From Dicyema japonicum (Eukaryota > Dicyemida > Rhombozoa > Dicyemidae): a stretch of 64,000 bases of DNA. Position numbers and translations under genes: made by a program. Shown here piece by piece: positions 1 through 10,625 of this stretch (positions are counted from its first letter, which is position 1; each line of letters opens with the position of its first letter). The DNA is taken from the NCBI GenBank assembly GCA_011109175.1, contig RDEW01000007.1, positions 371,712 through 435,711 on the forward strand, written 5' to 3'. The notes beneath the pieces were generated by a model. It saw only the letters and a list, made by a program, of their open reading frames with translations, was not told where the DNA came from and ran no database searches.

Positions 1-1960
1 GATAATTCACAAATGTATTTGGCCGCTCGTTTACTACGCCACACAAACCGGAAAAAACGAATAATCATCAAAGACAAAAATGGCAAGACATTACTAATAC
101 TGAAGATCAAGCGGAGGTAATTGCAACACATTTTGAGAACTGTTTGATGTGACTACAGCAATCTCCCATTCAAAGGAAAGCCTAGACCCATAAAAGAACC
201 AATTACAATTTTGGAAGTAAAAACAGCATGTCAAAAACTAAAAAATAACAGAAGCCCTGACCAGATACGATAAACCTAGAATTACTGAAATACGGCCCTG
301 ACCCCCTTTTTGAAAAAATCGCTACACTACTAAATGAAATGTTTTCAACTAACTCAACTTTGCCCTGGAAACGGATTACTAATACCTATACATAACACAA
401 TAAACCCAAAGCAATATTAAAACTTACGACCTATTTATTATCAAATTCTCTACGGAAAGTCTTAGCTAACATTGTATTGGAACGAATAAAAGGACCCGTC
501 TATGAATACCTACCCGAAAGTCAAAGTGGGTTCAGAGAAGGAAGATCAACAGCTGATGCAGTCTGGAGTCACAGATGGATATGTGCAACACATCAAAGAT
601 ATTGCAATGCCACTCACATTCTAGGAATAGATCTATCAAAAGCCTTGACTCGGTTAACAGGAAAAATTGATGACAGTGCTGGGAGGGTTTATTGACGAAT
701 CGAGTCTAAGAATGATTCATATCCTTCTATCTAACACAGAGCTCCTTGTGAGAGTTGGAAAAACCTACAAAGAGAAAATTTGAAACAAACACAGGCACTC
801 CTCAAGGAGACTCCCTTTCTCCGCTACTATTCACAATATACTTGGAGGACGCTATGAGGGAACTGAGACCATTATACCAAGGAAAAATAGAAGAAGTGAT
901 TTATTCTGATGATGTCGACCTAATTTCTAAAGACAAAGAACTCCTGGAGCATGTGCTAGAAAAAGCACCAGATATACTTGGGAAATGGTTTCTCACCGTG
1001 AACAGGGAAAAAAGAGAACGGACAGATATAAGACGAATGAATAACTCACTCGAGAGAAATGGAGACACATAAAGAAACTTGGCTCTTTACAAGGAGATAG
1101 CGAAGAAATCATTCGAAGAAAAAAATTGGCAAATGCGGCATTACACAGGCTGAAAAATCTTTGGCTAAAACGAAAGGGTATAACATAAAACAAAGGATTA
1201 TGTTATACGACACCTTCTTCAAACAATCCTACTATACAACTCTGGGACCTGGGCCACCTCTAAAAAGGAATTGGAGAGGCTAGACTCATTTCACTGGAAT
1301 CAACTATGAAACATAAATGGAATGTCCTGGCCATCCAATATCTCGCGGAATGGACTGTACAATAAGTGTGACTGTATACCATTAAGCCACGAGATCATTA
1401 GCTCTCGTTGGAGACTTTTTGGACATGTCCTGAGTTCGGACCCGATATCCCATCCGAATATCGCAATGGAAATTACTACTCCTCCAATGTATAAAGCTTT
1501 CGTGGAAGACCGAGAACTACCCTCCCGTCGTTCTACAAAACGATCTGAAAGCCGTGAAGAAAACATTAGCATCTGGTGACGGACTCACTGAGGGACCTAG
1601 CAAAAAAGTGCAATAAGGATAATTCCTCCTCATTGAAACTTTCCGCAATCGAGGAGAGTGCAATAAGGATAATTGGACCAGAACACAAAATCCAGCCCAT
1701 TGAAAATTTCTTAATCGAATTACAACGGAAACTCTTAAAGGAGGCTAGTTTACCGAGCTGCCCTCTATTCCATACACTATCGAAATATCTACAATCATCA
1801 GAAATTTTGAGCCGATGCCTTGTCCAATGAGAAGAGCTGTTCAAGATTCTCGACCCCGCCGGACTCGTTCTCTCTTTTGTCAGTCTGGGATCACTTAGTT
1901 AGATGAGAACTTTTAATTCTTTCTTTTTGACCCAGTGATCCTGGGGTAATAATAATAATA
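1..1960 (+). mobile_element. LINE-A copy 1, decayed non-LTR reverse transcriptase
   Basis: Decayed non-LTR retrotransposon (called LINE-A here), cut by the window edge. Reading successive frames recovers the RT fingers (GFREGRSTADAVWSHRW, about 527-580), palm motif B (TGTPQGDSLSPLLFTIYLE, about 792-850) and a catalytic box altered from YADD to YSDD (about 900-925). A C-terminal block with LFGHVL (about 1417-1434) follows. The copy ends in a (TAA)n tail at 1947-1960, typical of target-primed insertion. Several frame breaks and stops make it inactive. A close copy lies in inverted orientation at 10626-12670. No endonuclease part is inside the window. Confidence 0.85.
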
Positions 1961-1975
1961 TGCTTGAGCTCTTCT

Positions 1976-2201
1976 TTGAGGTGATTTGAGTGACGCCGTC
2001 AACAGTGGATACTCACTGCGGAACTGGATTGACTAGAAAGGGCCACACACAAGAAAAAGAAAATAGAAGTGAAGATCGTTCCTTGGTTTTACGATTAGTT
2101 AAAATTAACTGTTCTTTACTTAAATAAAGTGTGTGTCCTGCCTATGCGGAGCTATAAATATTATGGCTCTTGTGAAAAAACCGTTATTATTATTATTATT
2201 T
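1976..2201. repeat. Short interspersed repeat, copy 1, with (TTA)n end
   Basis: About 225 bp that recurs, diverged, at 52690-52915 and partly at 20570-20780. Shared blocks are GCGGAACTGGATTG, CGTTCCTTGGTT, ACTGTTCTTTACTTAAA and GTGTCCTG. This copy ends in (TTA)n at 2184-2201. Short length, lack of coding capacity and a triplet tail like that of the neighbouring LINEs suggest a SINE-like or internally deleted LINE family. No tRNA-type A and B boxes were recognised. Orientation is not established. Confidence 0.55.
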
Positions 2202-2204
2202 ATA

Positions 2205-2976
2205 TTAATGTTTTCACATATAATAATCACTCCACTTTAGCATCAATAATTTCCTCGTCGACATTATAATCTTCACAAAGATGCTGTAAAAAAATGTATC
2301 CTGTAACATTTTAATTCATCACTATGTTGACTAATGAAAACATTAAAAAATTCTGTTGTCATTCAACCCCTTTTATTTACATAGTACAATATTTTTCAAA
2401 GTGAAAATCTTTTAAAAATCTTGGAACTTTATCTTCCTTTAAATCTGTGCAGTCTTTACTAACTTCAAAATCATTGATTCCAAGCTTTTCATCAAATACT
2501 TTAGCTTATGCAAATGATCAGTAATAAAACCATTAATTTCATCCATTCAACTAGTGAATTATCAAGTTGATGACGTTTACCACTTGGCTCTTGACTTGTT
2601 TATCTTATTTTCACAGTTTTCCAACTTTCATGGTTTTTAAGAATTTCTGAAAGTGTAGAAATTCCTAAAATAAGAGTTCATTTTTATTTCACAGATATGG
2701 ATAATTCTCTGAGAGTCATATTTGATGTATTTTTATTTCACAAATATTATTTTTTTCCAACAAATTACTGCTAGATTTTAAATTTAAATGTAAATTCATC
2801 TGAATGTAAAATAAAACAAAATAAATTAATCCGAAATTTTTAATAAATGTCTATCGGATTACGGATTATGAAGTTTCGGTTTATTGAAACCTGTTTGTAA
2901 GGAAACTTTGTAAAATTTTGCTAACTCATCAAAAAATTCGGATAATTGAAGTTCGAATTAATGAGGGTTCACTGTA
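2205..2976. mobile_element. Probable decayed pogo/Tigger-type element, right end at 2936-2976
   Basis: The block ending at 2976 reads GGATAATTGAAGTTCGAATT then ATGAGGGTTCACTGTA. This has the form of pogo/Tigger terminal inverted repeats (CAGTGAACCCT... read from the other strand) followed by a TA. The preceding AT-rich 700 bp gives short minus-strand stretches such as LVEWMK that resemble the CENP-B-like N-terminus seen in the Tigger relics at 25.6 and 55.9 kb, but with many stops. The left end was not located. It ends about 95 bp before the start codon of the ZYG11-like gene. Confidence 0.4.
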
Positions 2977-3071
2977 ATTTCTTTTACTTAAAAATATAAA
3001 AATATATTTATTGTTTAAAGTCAAATTTTTTTTAAATTAACTTAATTATAAATTCTAGATTTTGTTAGAAA

Positions 3072-5455
3072 ATGGAAATACCCTCATTATATGCGCATTG
3101 CCTTGATCATATTCAAACAGACTTTGATGAGAAAAAATATAAAAAATTAAATGAAAAAACTAAGAAAATGATTTTTAAAAGTTTATTTAAGGGAATGCTA
3201 TATCCAAAGATCCATATCTAAATGATGAGATAAATCACACAAATTCAAAGTTACACAAGATTTCTGATTTTGTTCAGAAAAATGTTTTCTGTGTTGAACT
3301 TACTCCTGACATTGACGTTAATGATGTTGTAAAGATGATTCAAGTTTATCCGAATTTATCGAACATTAAATTATCCAACATGACTTCATCAGAAAAGAAT
3401 CCTTTATTACCATTCTCACCCAATAACGTCAAATCATTTACACTTGAGCTATATAATGACCCAGATTTACTACATTCCCTATTTATGACTGGATTTAACA
3501 AAATAACATCTCTTGAACTTGGCTATATGTGTTATAGTGAAAAAATTTTTAAAAATAGCACAATTAAAATAATGGATAAAGTGGAACACATCTACTTTAT
3601 GAACATTGTAATTATAGATTTTGAAGAATTTGCTGCTAACTTAAACTGTCCAGAGGCGCTGTGGTTTAATTTATATAAAATTCAGTTATTTTACGCAAAT
3701 GAATAATCGTCATTTTAATGAAACAGATGATACTTTTAAAGTTAATTGTATTCCTCTTCTCGAAAAAACCAACAATCTTAAATTTCTCGACTTATCGGGA
3801 TGTATTGTAGACATGGAGAAATTAACGAAGTTATCGATTATAATAATCATAGCTACTTGCAAAAAAGGATTTAAGAAAAATCATTTTGACAAATTTATAA
3901 ATTTCAATGTGAATATATATGAATCAGTAATTTTGACGATATAATATAGAATGAAAAAGAATTACTTATAACTAGCTTAATCAGGTCTCTCTTCATGTTC
4001 AGAAATGTAGATGATTTGTATGAAATCTTAAATTGGATTTTCAGTTCGAATTACAAATTCCGATATAAATTATTAAGTCGGTTTTTGAAAGTATTTTGAA
4101 AACATTAGTTTAGTTTTTGTGTCTTAAATCTAATTTTGAGTATAGAGATCCATATGAATTCTTGTAAGTGAATTATTTTACTCCAGCTTTATCTTAGCCA
4201 GGATTATTGAAAACTATCAAATATCGCATTTTAACCGTCGGTATGTGTTGATTTTATATTTAGTGTGATTTATTATGGGATTTGTAAATTTTTCGAGTAT
4301 TACCGAAGTATTCGTTACGAAATGGTAAATTAATTTAAAATTTAAGGATTTTTGTGATTGTTTAAAGTTATTTCATTTTTTAAAACCATGGGAATCATCA
4401 ATTTTCGTTTGCAAACTTTTCATTTTAGTTGCCTTCGTTTTCATTCATCCTTAAAGGAATTTCTTGTTGGGATGAAGACTATAGTCACGATTACGATACA
4501 TATCGTTCTATTTTAAAAGATTTGAGCATAGAATATCTGACTTTTCTTGGATTTTCCGGACTTGTGAAAGTTTAAAATTAATGACAGGATTATTTTAGTA
4601 TTGCTTTGATTCTTGTGAAACATGCTACAACATGGGTTTTTGCATATTTAATTTTTTGAGATATCTTCTAGGTATTTGAAATATATTTTTTTAGATGAAA
4701 ATGAAAAAAATGTGGATTTGTTTGTTGATTTGGATGGAATTGCTCGAATTCACAATATTTTTGAACGATTTTCATTAGAAGCGGATCGAAACCTTAATAT
4801 CATATTTATGAGTATAGAGATCATAATTCCAATTATTAAAGTTGTAGAAACTCTAGCTAAATTTCCAAACGTAAGAGGTTTACTTGTTTCGTGTGGAATA
4901 ATAGAAGATTTATTGTAAAGTCGGTGTTTCATTAAAAGGAATCCTGATTACGATCAACTTAATTTTAATGCGCACTATTTTATCTGGAGTTGCATGTGTC
5001 TAATACTAGGAGATCCAAATATTATTCTTCCAACATTTTTAAAATTGAATATCGGTGATTTGAGTCCAAAAGATTTCATTCTAAATAGGATTTGTCAATT
5101 TATCAAAGAAAATCCATATGAAGCAGACTGTGACATCCATAGTAGGTAGTTTAATTTTCTATGTCGTAGGTCTATGATACCAACAATAAAATTATTAAAT
5201 ATGAATACAGACGAGCGAATTTGGCTTTGGGTTGTGTGGGAATTTGCTAATTTAACCACTAAATCTCGTTATTCTTTACTTTAATATTAGCAAATCTTTT
5301 CATGGACATGTTGATTCCCCATAATATAATTCAGAAAATTGAGAATATATGTAGTCAATCCAACATGGAAGAGATCCATTCCTACGCTGAGATTTTTAGA
5401 ACAAACTACAATGTTGTTATTTTAATTATTTTAGGATTATGTTAATCATCATTAA
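3072..5455 (+). CDS. ZYG11/ZER1-like CUL2 substrate receptor, 15 exons with 22-29 bp introns
   Basis: Splicing 14 GT...AG introns gives one open frame of 683 codons including the stop (2049 nt, divisible by 3), close to ZYG11/ZER1 family length. Introns: 3181-3209, 3661-3685, 3927-3949, 4091-4113, 4164-4186, 4241-4263, 4325-4346, 4407-4428, 4570-4598, 4672-4694, 4915-4938, 5146-5169, 5268-5290, 5413-5434. Residues 5-14 (SLYAHCLDHI) fit an elongin-C BC box. Leucine-rich repeats follow (NNLKFLDLSGC near residue 210). The C-terminal half has ARM-like helices, including WLWVVWEFANLTTKS near residue 615. Known ZYG11/ZER1 proteins recruit substrates, including glycine N-degrons, to CUL2-elongin BC ubiquitin ligase; function here is inferred from family resemblance. 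A 23-bp GT...AG stretch at 3830-3852 was left unspliced because splicing it breaks the frame. Other LRR/ARM proteins are not excluded. Confidence 0.75.
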
Positions 5456-5829
5456 TTAAGTATTCTAGTCAACTAATCTCTTTATTAATAACTTATTAAC
5501 AATATTCATTTCTTATTCGATGTTACCTCGGCTTGCAACTTATTTACTTCTTAACTGATTTTTTTCTTAAATTCAAAATATGTTCTTAACAATAATTAAA
5601 TGTTAACCTACACACAATATTGATTTATAAAAACTCATTTTGCTATTTATTTAAAAATAAAAATTTAGAATTTTTCTATCTCGGGGACCTAAATCGTTCT
5701 TTATACCTGAATCGGTTATTTACTCTTAAACATTTTTTGACTACGTTTCTCAAATTTTTCTTAATTATTTATAATTTTTCTCATCGGTTGAGTTTGTGAT
5801 GACGTCTCTATTATTATGTCTTAATCTTT
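5456..5829. other. AT-rich intergenic DNA
   Basis: Spacer after the ZYG11-like gene. It is AT-rich with no open frame or repeat that I can recognise. The 3' UTR and polyadenylation site of the gene presumably lie here, but no signal stands out. Confidence 0.5.
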
Positions 5830-6240
5830 TCTCTGAGAATGTTTAATTGAAGAGGACTTAAACAACCTTACAAGAAACACCAACTGACATGCGATCTAAC
5901 AAAATAAACATCTCTCTCTGCTGTCTACAAGAGACAAAAACGACCGTAGAATGTACAGAACTGTATGGCAAATTCCACCCTTTTACCCCTTCATCAGCCT
6001 GCCAAAATTATCAGATTTGCAGTCCATCAGTACCTGATCCACTGTGATACAAGAGTGTGGCAGCATCTGATCGTGCCGCTGTGCTCCAAATCGGAAATAA
6101 AATCTACTCAGTCATTTCCATTATAATTTACATACCCTAATCGGGCAAAGTCTTAACAAAAATCGAAAAGCTGGACGCATTTTCTCATTTTCACGGATGT
6201 TAATGAAAAATTCTCTTAGAGTAAAATGGTACTCATAACC
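5830..6240 (+). mobile_element. LINE endonuclease relic
   Basis: Decayed AP-endonuclease segment of a non-LTR element. It is collinear with the better copy at 44720-45175: both carry GAGGACTTAAACAACCT followed by a block encoding LQETKT, then a region that reads SVISII. Several frameshifts and stops are present, so this is a dead fragment. No reverse transcriptase of the same element is joined to it. Confidence 0.6.
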
Positions 6241-6374
6241 AAATTAATGTACATGACTTCACTGACTTATGTGATGGCTGAGGACATCTCTAAAACTTTC
6301 ACTTTCCTATTACTACTTTTATTTTCATTTGTTTCAAAGAACTTATTTTAATAGTTTACTAACCACGTGTTTGT

Positions 6375-6752
6375 GTGGAACTACTTCTGCCGCATTTCAT
6401 TGAAGAACTTCTCCAGGCGATTCGACCGTTTTTGCCTCCGACAGCGGAACAAAGTAGTTTGTGGTGTAATCCGTCTAGTTGCTCGGAGAGTGATTCCTCT
6501 TCACGTGATGACGGCCACTACGCGATTGCTACTGGGAGATACAAATACGCTTACCGTACTGTTTCACCTCAAATTGGTAGTGGATTTGATCGAGGTTCTG
6601 CGTCAGTTGCCGAAATGCCCACTAAGGTTCAGGAATCTTTCGACTTGAGACCTGCTGCTGCCTTTATTTTGACAAGGATGCGAGGGAAGATCAGGGGAGT
6701 TCTCTTTTATCAAATATTTTTATTATTATTTATTGTCACCGTCCGTACGTAG
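6375..6752 (+). other. Unassigned 125-codon open frame
   Basis: An open frame starting MELLLPHFIEELLQAIRPFL with a serine-rich middle and a hydrophobic end. No domain is recognised. The frame runs into a (TTA)-rich tract at 6717-6735 like the tails of LINE relics nearby, so it may be the 3' part of a mobile element and not a gene. No intron or partner exon was found. Confidence 0.25.
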
Positions 6753-7039
6753 AACTCCGTCGTACGTGGAACTCTATTGATTTTTTTTGCATTTCTATAG
6801 CATTTATCATGACTCTAATTATTTTATTTAGTTAAAAATACAATTTTTTCAAATCCATTGTATGTATGCATTAATTATTCATTCAAAATATAATATTAGA
6901 ACAACCAGAAACAATTGAATACAAATAATGTAAAAAATGTTATTAGACATTTAAATAAAAAACTAGGCGAAAATTAACTTTTAATATTAAAAAATTATTC
7001 TTTTCTTTGCTATTTCCCTTACTAACTTAAATTAGTTCC

Positions 7040-7500
7040 ATGCAAGCCGCAAAACAAAAGGAAAATTATTATGACAACCAGTGACCTGTCTCGGATGTTA
7101 TCATCCATTCCTTCCATCCCCAATGACAGAAGTCGTCTGAAACAGATACACGATTTTGTTTCTACGAGAAGCTTCCGAAGACTCAGAGACAATAAAATAT
7201 TACAGCGACCCCTCCTCTAATAGACCAATCAGAATCCTCTCTTTCAAGGGACGTGCGAGTAAACCTGGCTCGTCTACGATGTGGGCACCATCCATATCTA
7301 CCAGCTTATGATGTACTCTGCCCCTTTTGCAACCTCCACGTGCTGACAACAAATCACCTATTTCAATGTCATGAATTGGCACAACATTTTCCACAATGCC
7401 TGAACTTACCGATCTATGGGAGCGACCAACATCTGCTGCGTACTATTTAATAGCCGCTGGCCTCCTACAAGTTAGTGAGGCTGGGGTTACTTAACTAACT
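7040..7500 (+). mobile_element. LINE C-terminal relic with zinc-knuckle-like end
   Basis: The frame at 7253-7450 reads NLARLRCGHHPYLPAY, then CPFC and NHLFQCHE. This is the usual C-terminal pattern downstream of the reverse transcriptase or RNase H of Ingi/jockey-type LINEs (an L-R-x-G-H block followed by Cys and His pairs). The upstream part 7050-7190 reads SMIPS-like and RRLRDNKILQRP pieces with a frame break. The relic stops about 30 bp before the telomere-like tract at 7530. Confidence 0.6.
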
Positions 7501-7529
7501 AAGTTCTATACCGTTAAAACTCCTACTCA

Positions 7530-7690
7530 AACAAAAAACCTAAACCCTAACCCTAGTCTTTAATCCAAACACTAATCCCTAACCCTAATCTATAACCCAT
7601 AACCATAAATATAAACCCTAACTTTAAATCGTAATTTTTATCCTTAAACCTAAAAATATCATAAAACCTATCCCCTAGCCATGTCTAATT
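7530..7690. repeat. Degenerate interstitial telomere-like repeat
   Basis: About 160 bp of imperfect CCCTAA units on the plus strand: CTAAACCCTAACCCTAG near 7538-7556 and CCCTAACCCTAATC near 7578-7592, then increasingly diverged units up to about 7690. The motif is the metazoan telomere repeat read on its C-rich strand. Sequence continues normally on both sides, so this is interstitial and not a present chromosome end. Confidence 0.7.
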
Positions 7691-7853
7691 TTAACCATAA
7701 CTTTGACAAATTCAAATCCATCTCCGAAAAGATTAAAAATATTTCTTGAATGGAAAGTCATTTAAAATAAACTTCTAACTATGCTTTGGTGGACTATCAT
7801 TATTACCGAGTTGCCACCATCTATGTGGACCATAGTTCCTTGTATATCCACTA

Positions 7854-8114
7854 CTAGATAAACTGTAGTGTCCAAGTGCTCATATAATTGACCTTTTTCG
7901 TTGTTTGATTGAAGTCACAGTCCATTCGTAGAATGACTCTGTCTCCTACATTCAACGATTCCTCATCATTTTTCCATCTTCTTTTCTTTCGCATTTTTTC
8001 TGCAGCTACCAAAGTATGCATTCGTGCAGAATCCCGTAACAATGATAGGTCTTCATCTTCATATTGTAATAATCTATTTAAGCGTTCATCAGATATTTCT
8101 GGCGGATAATCCAA
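7854..8114 (-). pseudogene. Integrase C-terminal relic (gypsy/GIN-like)
   Basis: The minus-strand frame reads SDERLNRLLQYEDEDLSLLR, then KMRKKRRWKNDEESLNVGDR, then VILRMDCDF. A VGD-R-V-L block after a basic helix is the usual tail of gypsy-type integrases and of GIN/KRBA2-like domesticated or Ginger integrases. The catalytic core is absent here. Core fragments of similar type occur at 57.0-57.8 kb and 63.1-63.3 kb. Isolated fragment, presumed dead. Confidence 0.5.
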
Positions 8115-8380
8115 TTCATTAAAAATCTTGAAAGGAGCATGTTTGGTGGTCTCGTGATCTCCCAGACTGGATTGATATTTTCCCAGAGTTCCATCAGTAG
8201 AAAAAACGGATAATAACCATTTTTAAGAAATTGATTTAACCTTTAAATTATCATATAAATTATACCTCTCTACCTGGCCTTAAACCCATGTGCTCTTGGT
8301 CGTCCAAAAATATGTTTAACATTTAGCCTGTTACAAATTTCTCTAAGAAAAGAGTTTCTGAACTCTATCGTCCTCTAAAA

Positions 8381-8464
8381 ACTATCAATGAGGCTAGTCT
8401 CCAAATGCCCCGTTTACTTTTTACTATCAATGAGGCAAGTCTCCAAATGCCCCGTTTACCCTGA
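8381..8464. repeat. Two-copy 42-bp tandem duplication
   Basis: ACTATCAATGAGGC begins at 8381 and again at 8423, followed in both copies by AGTCTCCAAATGCCCCGTTT. One or two base differences separate the copies. No function suggested. Confidence 0.8.
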
Positions 8465-8584
8465 TATTCAGAAATTAATTAAAATGCATGAAAACCAAGG
8501 CTCTCATTAAATAGTTAAAAAAAGATTTTAAGTCCCTAAATTTAATTAAAAAAATTAAATAAGTCTTTGTTTCTTTGGTACACT

Positions 8585-8626
8585 GACTTTTTTTTGGTAC
8601 ACCAAAAAAAAGGTTGAGAATCACTG
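8585..8626. repeat. hAT-type terminal repeat, solo end
   Basis: The sequence GGTTGAGAATCACTG near 8611-8625, preceded by a poly-A run, reads from the other strand as CAGTGATTCTCAACC. This is the form of Charlie-type hAT terminal inverted repeats. The matching left end and any transposase were not found nearby. Confidence 0.5.
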
Positions 8627-8689
8627 CTATAAATCATCTATAAAATCTAGGACAGAATGGATTTTTTGCTTTAACTAATTTAATCAAAC

Positions 8690-9590
8690 ATTCAGTTAAT
8701 CGATACTCCTTTACAAATTTGGAACCAATCGGTATCTCCATACACTGTTCTAACAATAGCTTCTTGATTTTTATAAAGAGATTTGATAAGCAATATCAGA
8801 TGGGTATCAAATCCAAATTCTTTTAAAGCGGACCACAGCTTGTCATGTATAACGGAATCAAAAGCTTTCCGATATTCAATGAAGCACATGTATACATTCT
8901 TTTGAATTCATGAGCTTTCTCCATAATTCACAGGACATTTACTATATGGTCACATGTGCTTCGTCTTTTCCTGAATCCTGCTTGGACATCCAGTAGAATC
9001 ATTTCGGCTTTTGCCATTAGACGATGTTGTATTATCTTTAGAAGATGTGGGGAATTAAGGTGGGGAATTAAGGCTATTGTACGATAGTTTGAACAGTCCT
9101 TGCTATCCTCTTTTTTCGGTATTGAAATAAATATAGATCTTTTCCACTCGCGTGGCCAAATACCAGTTTCCCAAATTTTTTGACATAGACTGGTGATAGC
9201 TGTCACCGGTAATAGCCTTCAACTATTCGCTTAAGATGTTGTCAATCCCCGGTGCCTTGCTCCCCGTTAATTGCCGTGTAGCCCACACGGATTTTATGCT
9301 CCTCACCTAACGTTGCTTCATCACACAGTTTCTAAATATAGCCGTTCCGTATATTATCTCCAACGATTTCGGATGTTCTGTTGGCTTAGCAATTCTACAC
9401 CATTATTGTCCTTGATTTTGCCAATCATTTTCGTAAAGGGGGTTCGTAATCTTTTAGTTTAAATACGCATTCTAGTGTGACCTCTCTTATAGTCGTCTTC
9501 CATTTTTTGCAGCGTAACCTCCAGTAGTCTTCTTTATTTTTCCTGGCTGCCTTTTTGAATTCAGACTTAAGTAACGTTGCTTCCAATTAG
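8690..9590 (-). mobile_element. RTE-type LINE reverse transcriptase relic
   Basis: Minus-strand frames give MIGKIKDNNGVELLSQQNI (linker, near 9390-9450), then IWETGIWPREWKRSIFISIP, KDCSNYRTIALI and DVQAGFRKRRSTCDHI (8928-9206), then FIEYRKAFDSVIHDKLW and TDWFQICKGVS (8692-8889). The order and wording are those of RTE/BovB-like reverse transcriptases up to the palm. It ends before the YADD box. Frame breaks at about 8900-8930 and upstream of 9206 show it is dead. Confidence 0.8.
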
Positions 9591-9609
9591 ATCGTAGGAG
9601 AGTTTGCTC

Positions 9610-10625
9610 ATAAGATTTTTTGGCATTTAAATACAGGGTAGTTTGCCAGGTCTTTCCCCATCAAAAACTCTTATATTGGGATAAGTTTCAGAGAATGTAT
9701 AAACACCACTTATACGATATCATAATTGCCTCTTACCATCTCGACCTAACTGTTGCTTCTATGGTCCAGCAAGATAATATTGACGAAATTTCATTTTGGA
9801 TGGACCAAATATCTCCTCACCCATTCTAATGAAAAGTCATCAATGATGCTTTCACTACAGACTGTCGTAAATTCAACTTGGAACCAATGTTATTAATGAA
9901 CAATGCTCTCTTCTCTGTGGTTAAAAACCCTAAAATACTTGATGTGATAATACTTTCTTGTCATTTTCAAAACATGTCTTTTCTGTATGTGAGAAATCTC
10001 ACAAGAAGCTCAATGTAATCCGGGCCGTGGCGGGTACGTCATTTGGCCAAAACAAAGATAGCTTGACCACTATCAGAACAACGATGAACTATGCTATTCC
10101 TGCCTGGGGTCTATGTTTATCAGTAACAAACATAGAAACAATACTAACGACTAAAAAACTCTGCTCCAGCTCAATGCATTTGGGTCTCCACAAAGTAAAG
10201 GAGAATTATTCCTACTTTTGGTGATCAAATTCGGATTCTAAAAACCATCCCAGAGACCGAGTCCTCTCAATCACGAAAGCGAACAATCCATCCATGATTC
10301 TATCTATTGTTTAAGTAGCTTACACCATCTATTGTTAAGTGAGAGTATTCCATCTATTGTTTAGGGAGCGAAGCTCCCATACCGTGGGAAGTTCGCATCT
10401 AATTGGCGCGCATTTGAATTTACACTCGTATCTGTACAGGATTATACAATGTCCTCTCCACTATGCCCATCATGCTTTCATTGGATCTACCTTACTGAGG
10501 AGACGCCCAATGCCTGGCCGGCATCAAGAGGATCCACTATTCTTCCCCGGGGACAATCTCGTTGCCTAGAGACAAGTTCTGAAATGCTGGAACGAATCAG
10601 AATCAAGGAGTTATTACTATTATTA
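9610..10625 (+). mobile_element. LINE relic (Ingi/jockey-like), RT palm to C-terminus
   Basis: Plus-strand remains in several frames. A palm-like VCQVFPHQKLLYW at about 9645 matches GVPQGSPLSPLLF-type motif B. YDIIIASYHLDLTVAS (about 9715-9765) is a YADD box with a deletion. The thumb KLNVIRAVAGTSFGQNKDSL and WGLCLSVTN lies at 9958-10224. A C-terminus at 10339-10620 (SHLIGAHLNLHSYLYRI, CPLCPSC, EETPNAW) ends in a TTATTACTATTATTA run. It meets the tail of LINE-A copy 2 (minus strand), so the two elements lie tail to tail. The same 3' end recurs at 30640, 33071 and 62230. Confidence 0.7.

Noticed and set aside
3830-3852. A 23-bp GT...AG stretch inside the ZYG11-like gene
   Set aside because: Splicing it leads to a stop within about eight codons. 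Left unspliced the frame stays open and the total length is divisible by three. A homopolymer error just after it could reverse this judgement.
6375-6752. Serine-rich 125-codon frame as a host gene
   Set aside because: Not rejected outright, but listed as unassigned: it ends in a triplet-repeat tail typical of LINE debris and has no supporting splice or domain evidence.
7530-7690. Telomere-like repeats as a chromosome end
   Set aside because: Units are degenerate and non-telomeric sequence continues for kilobases on both sides.
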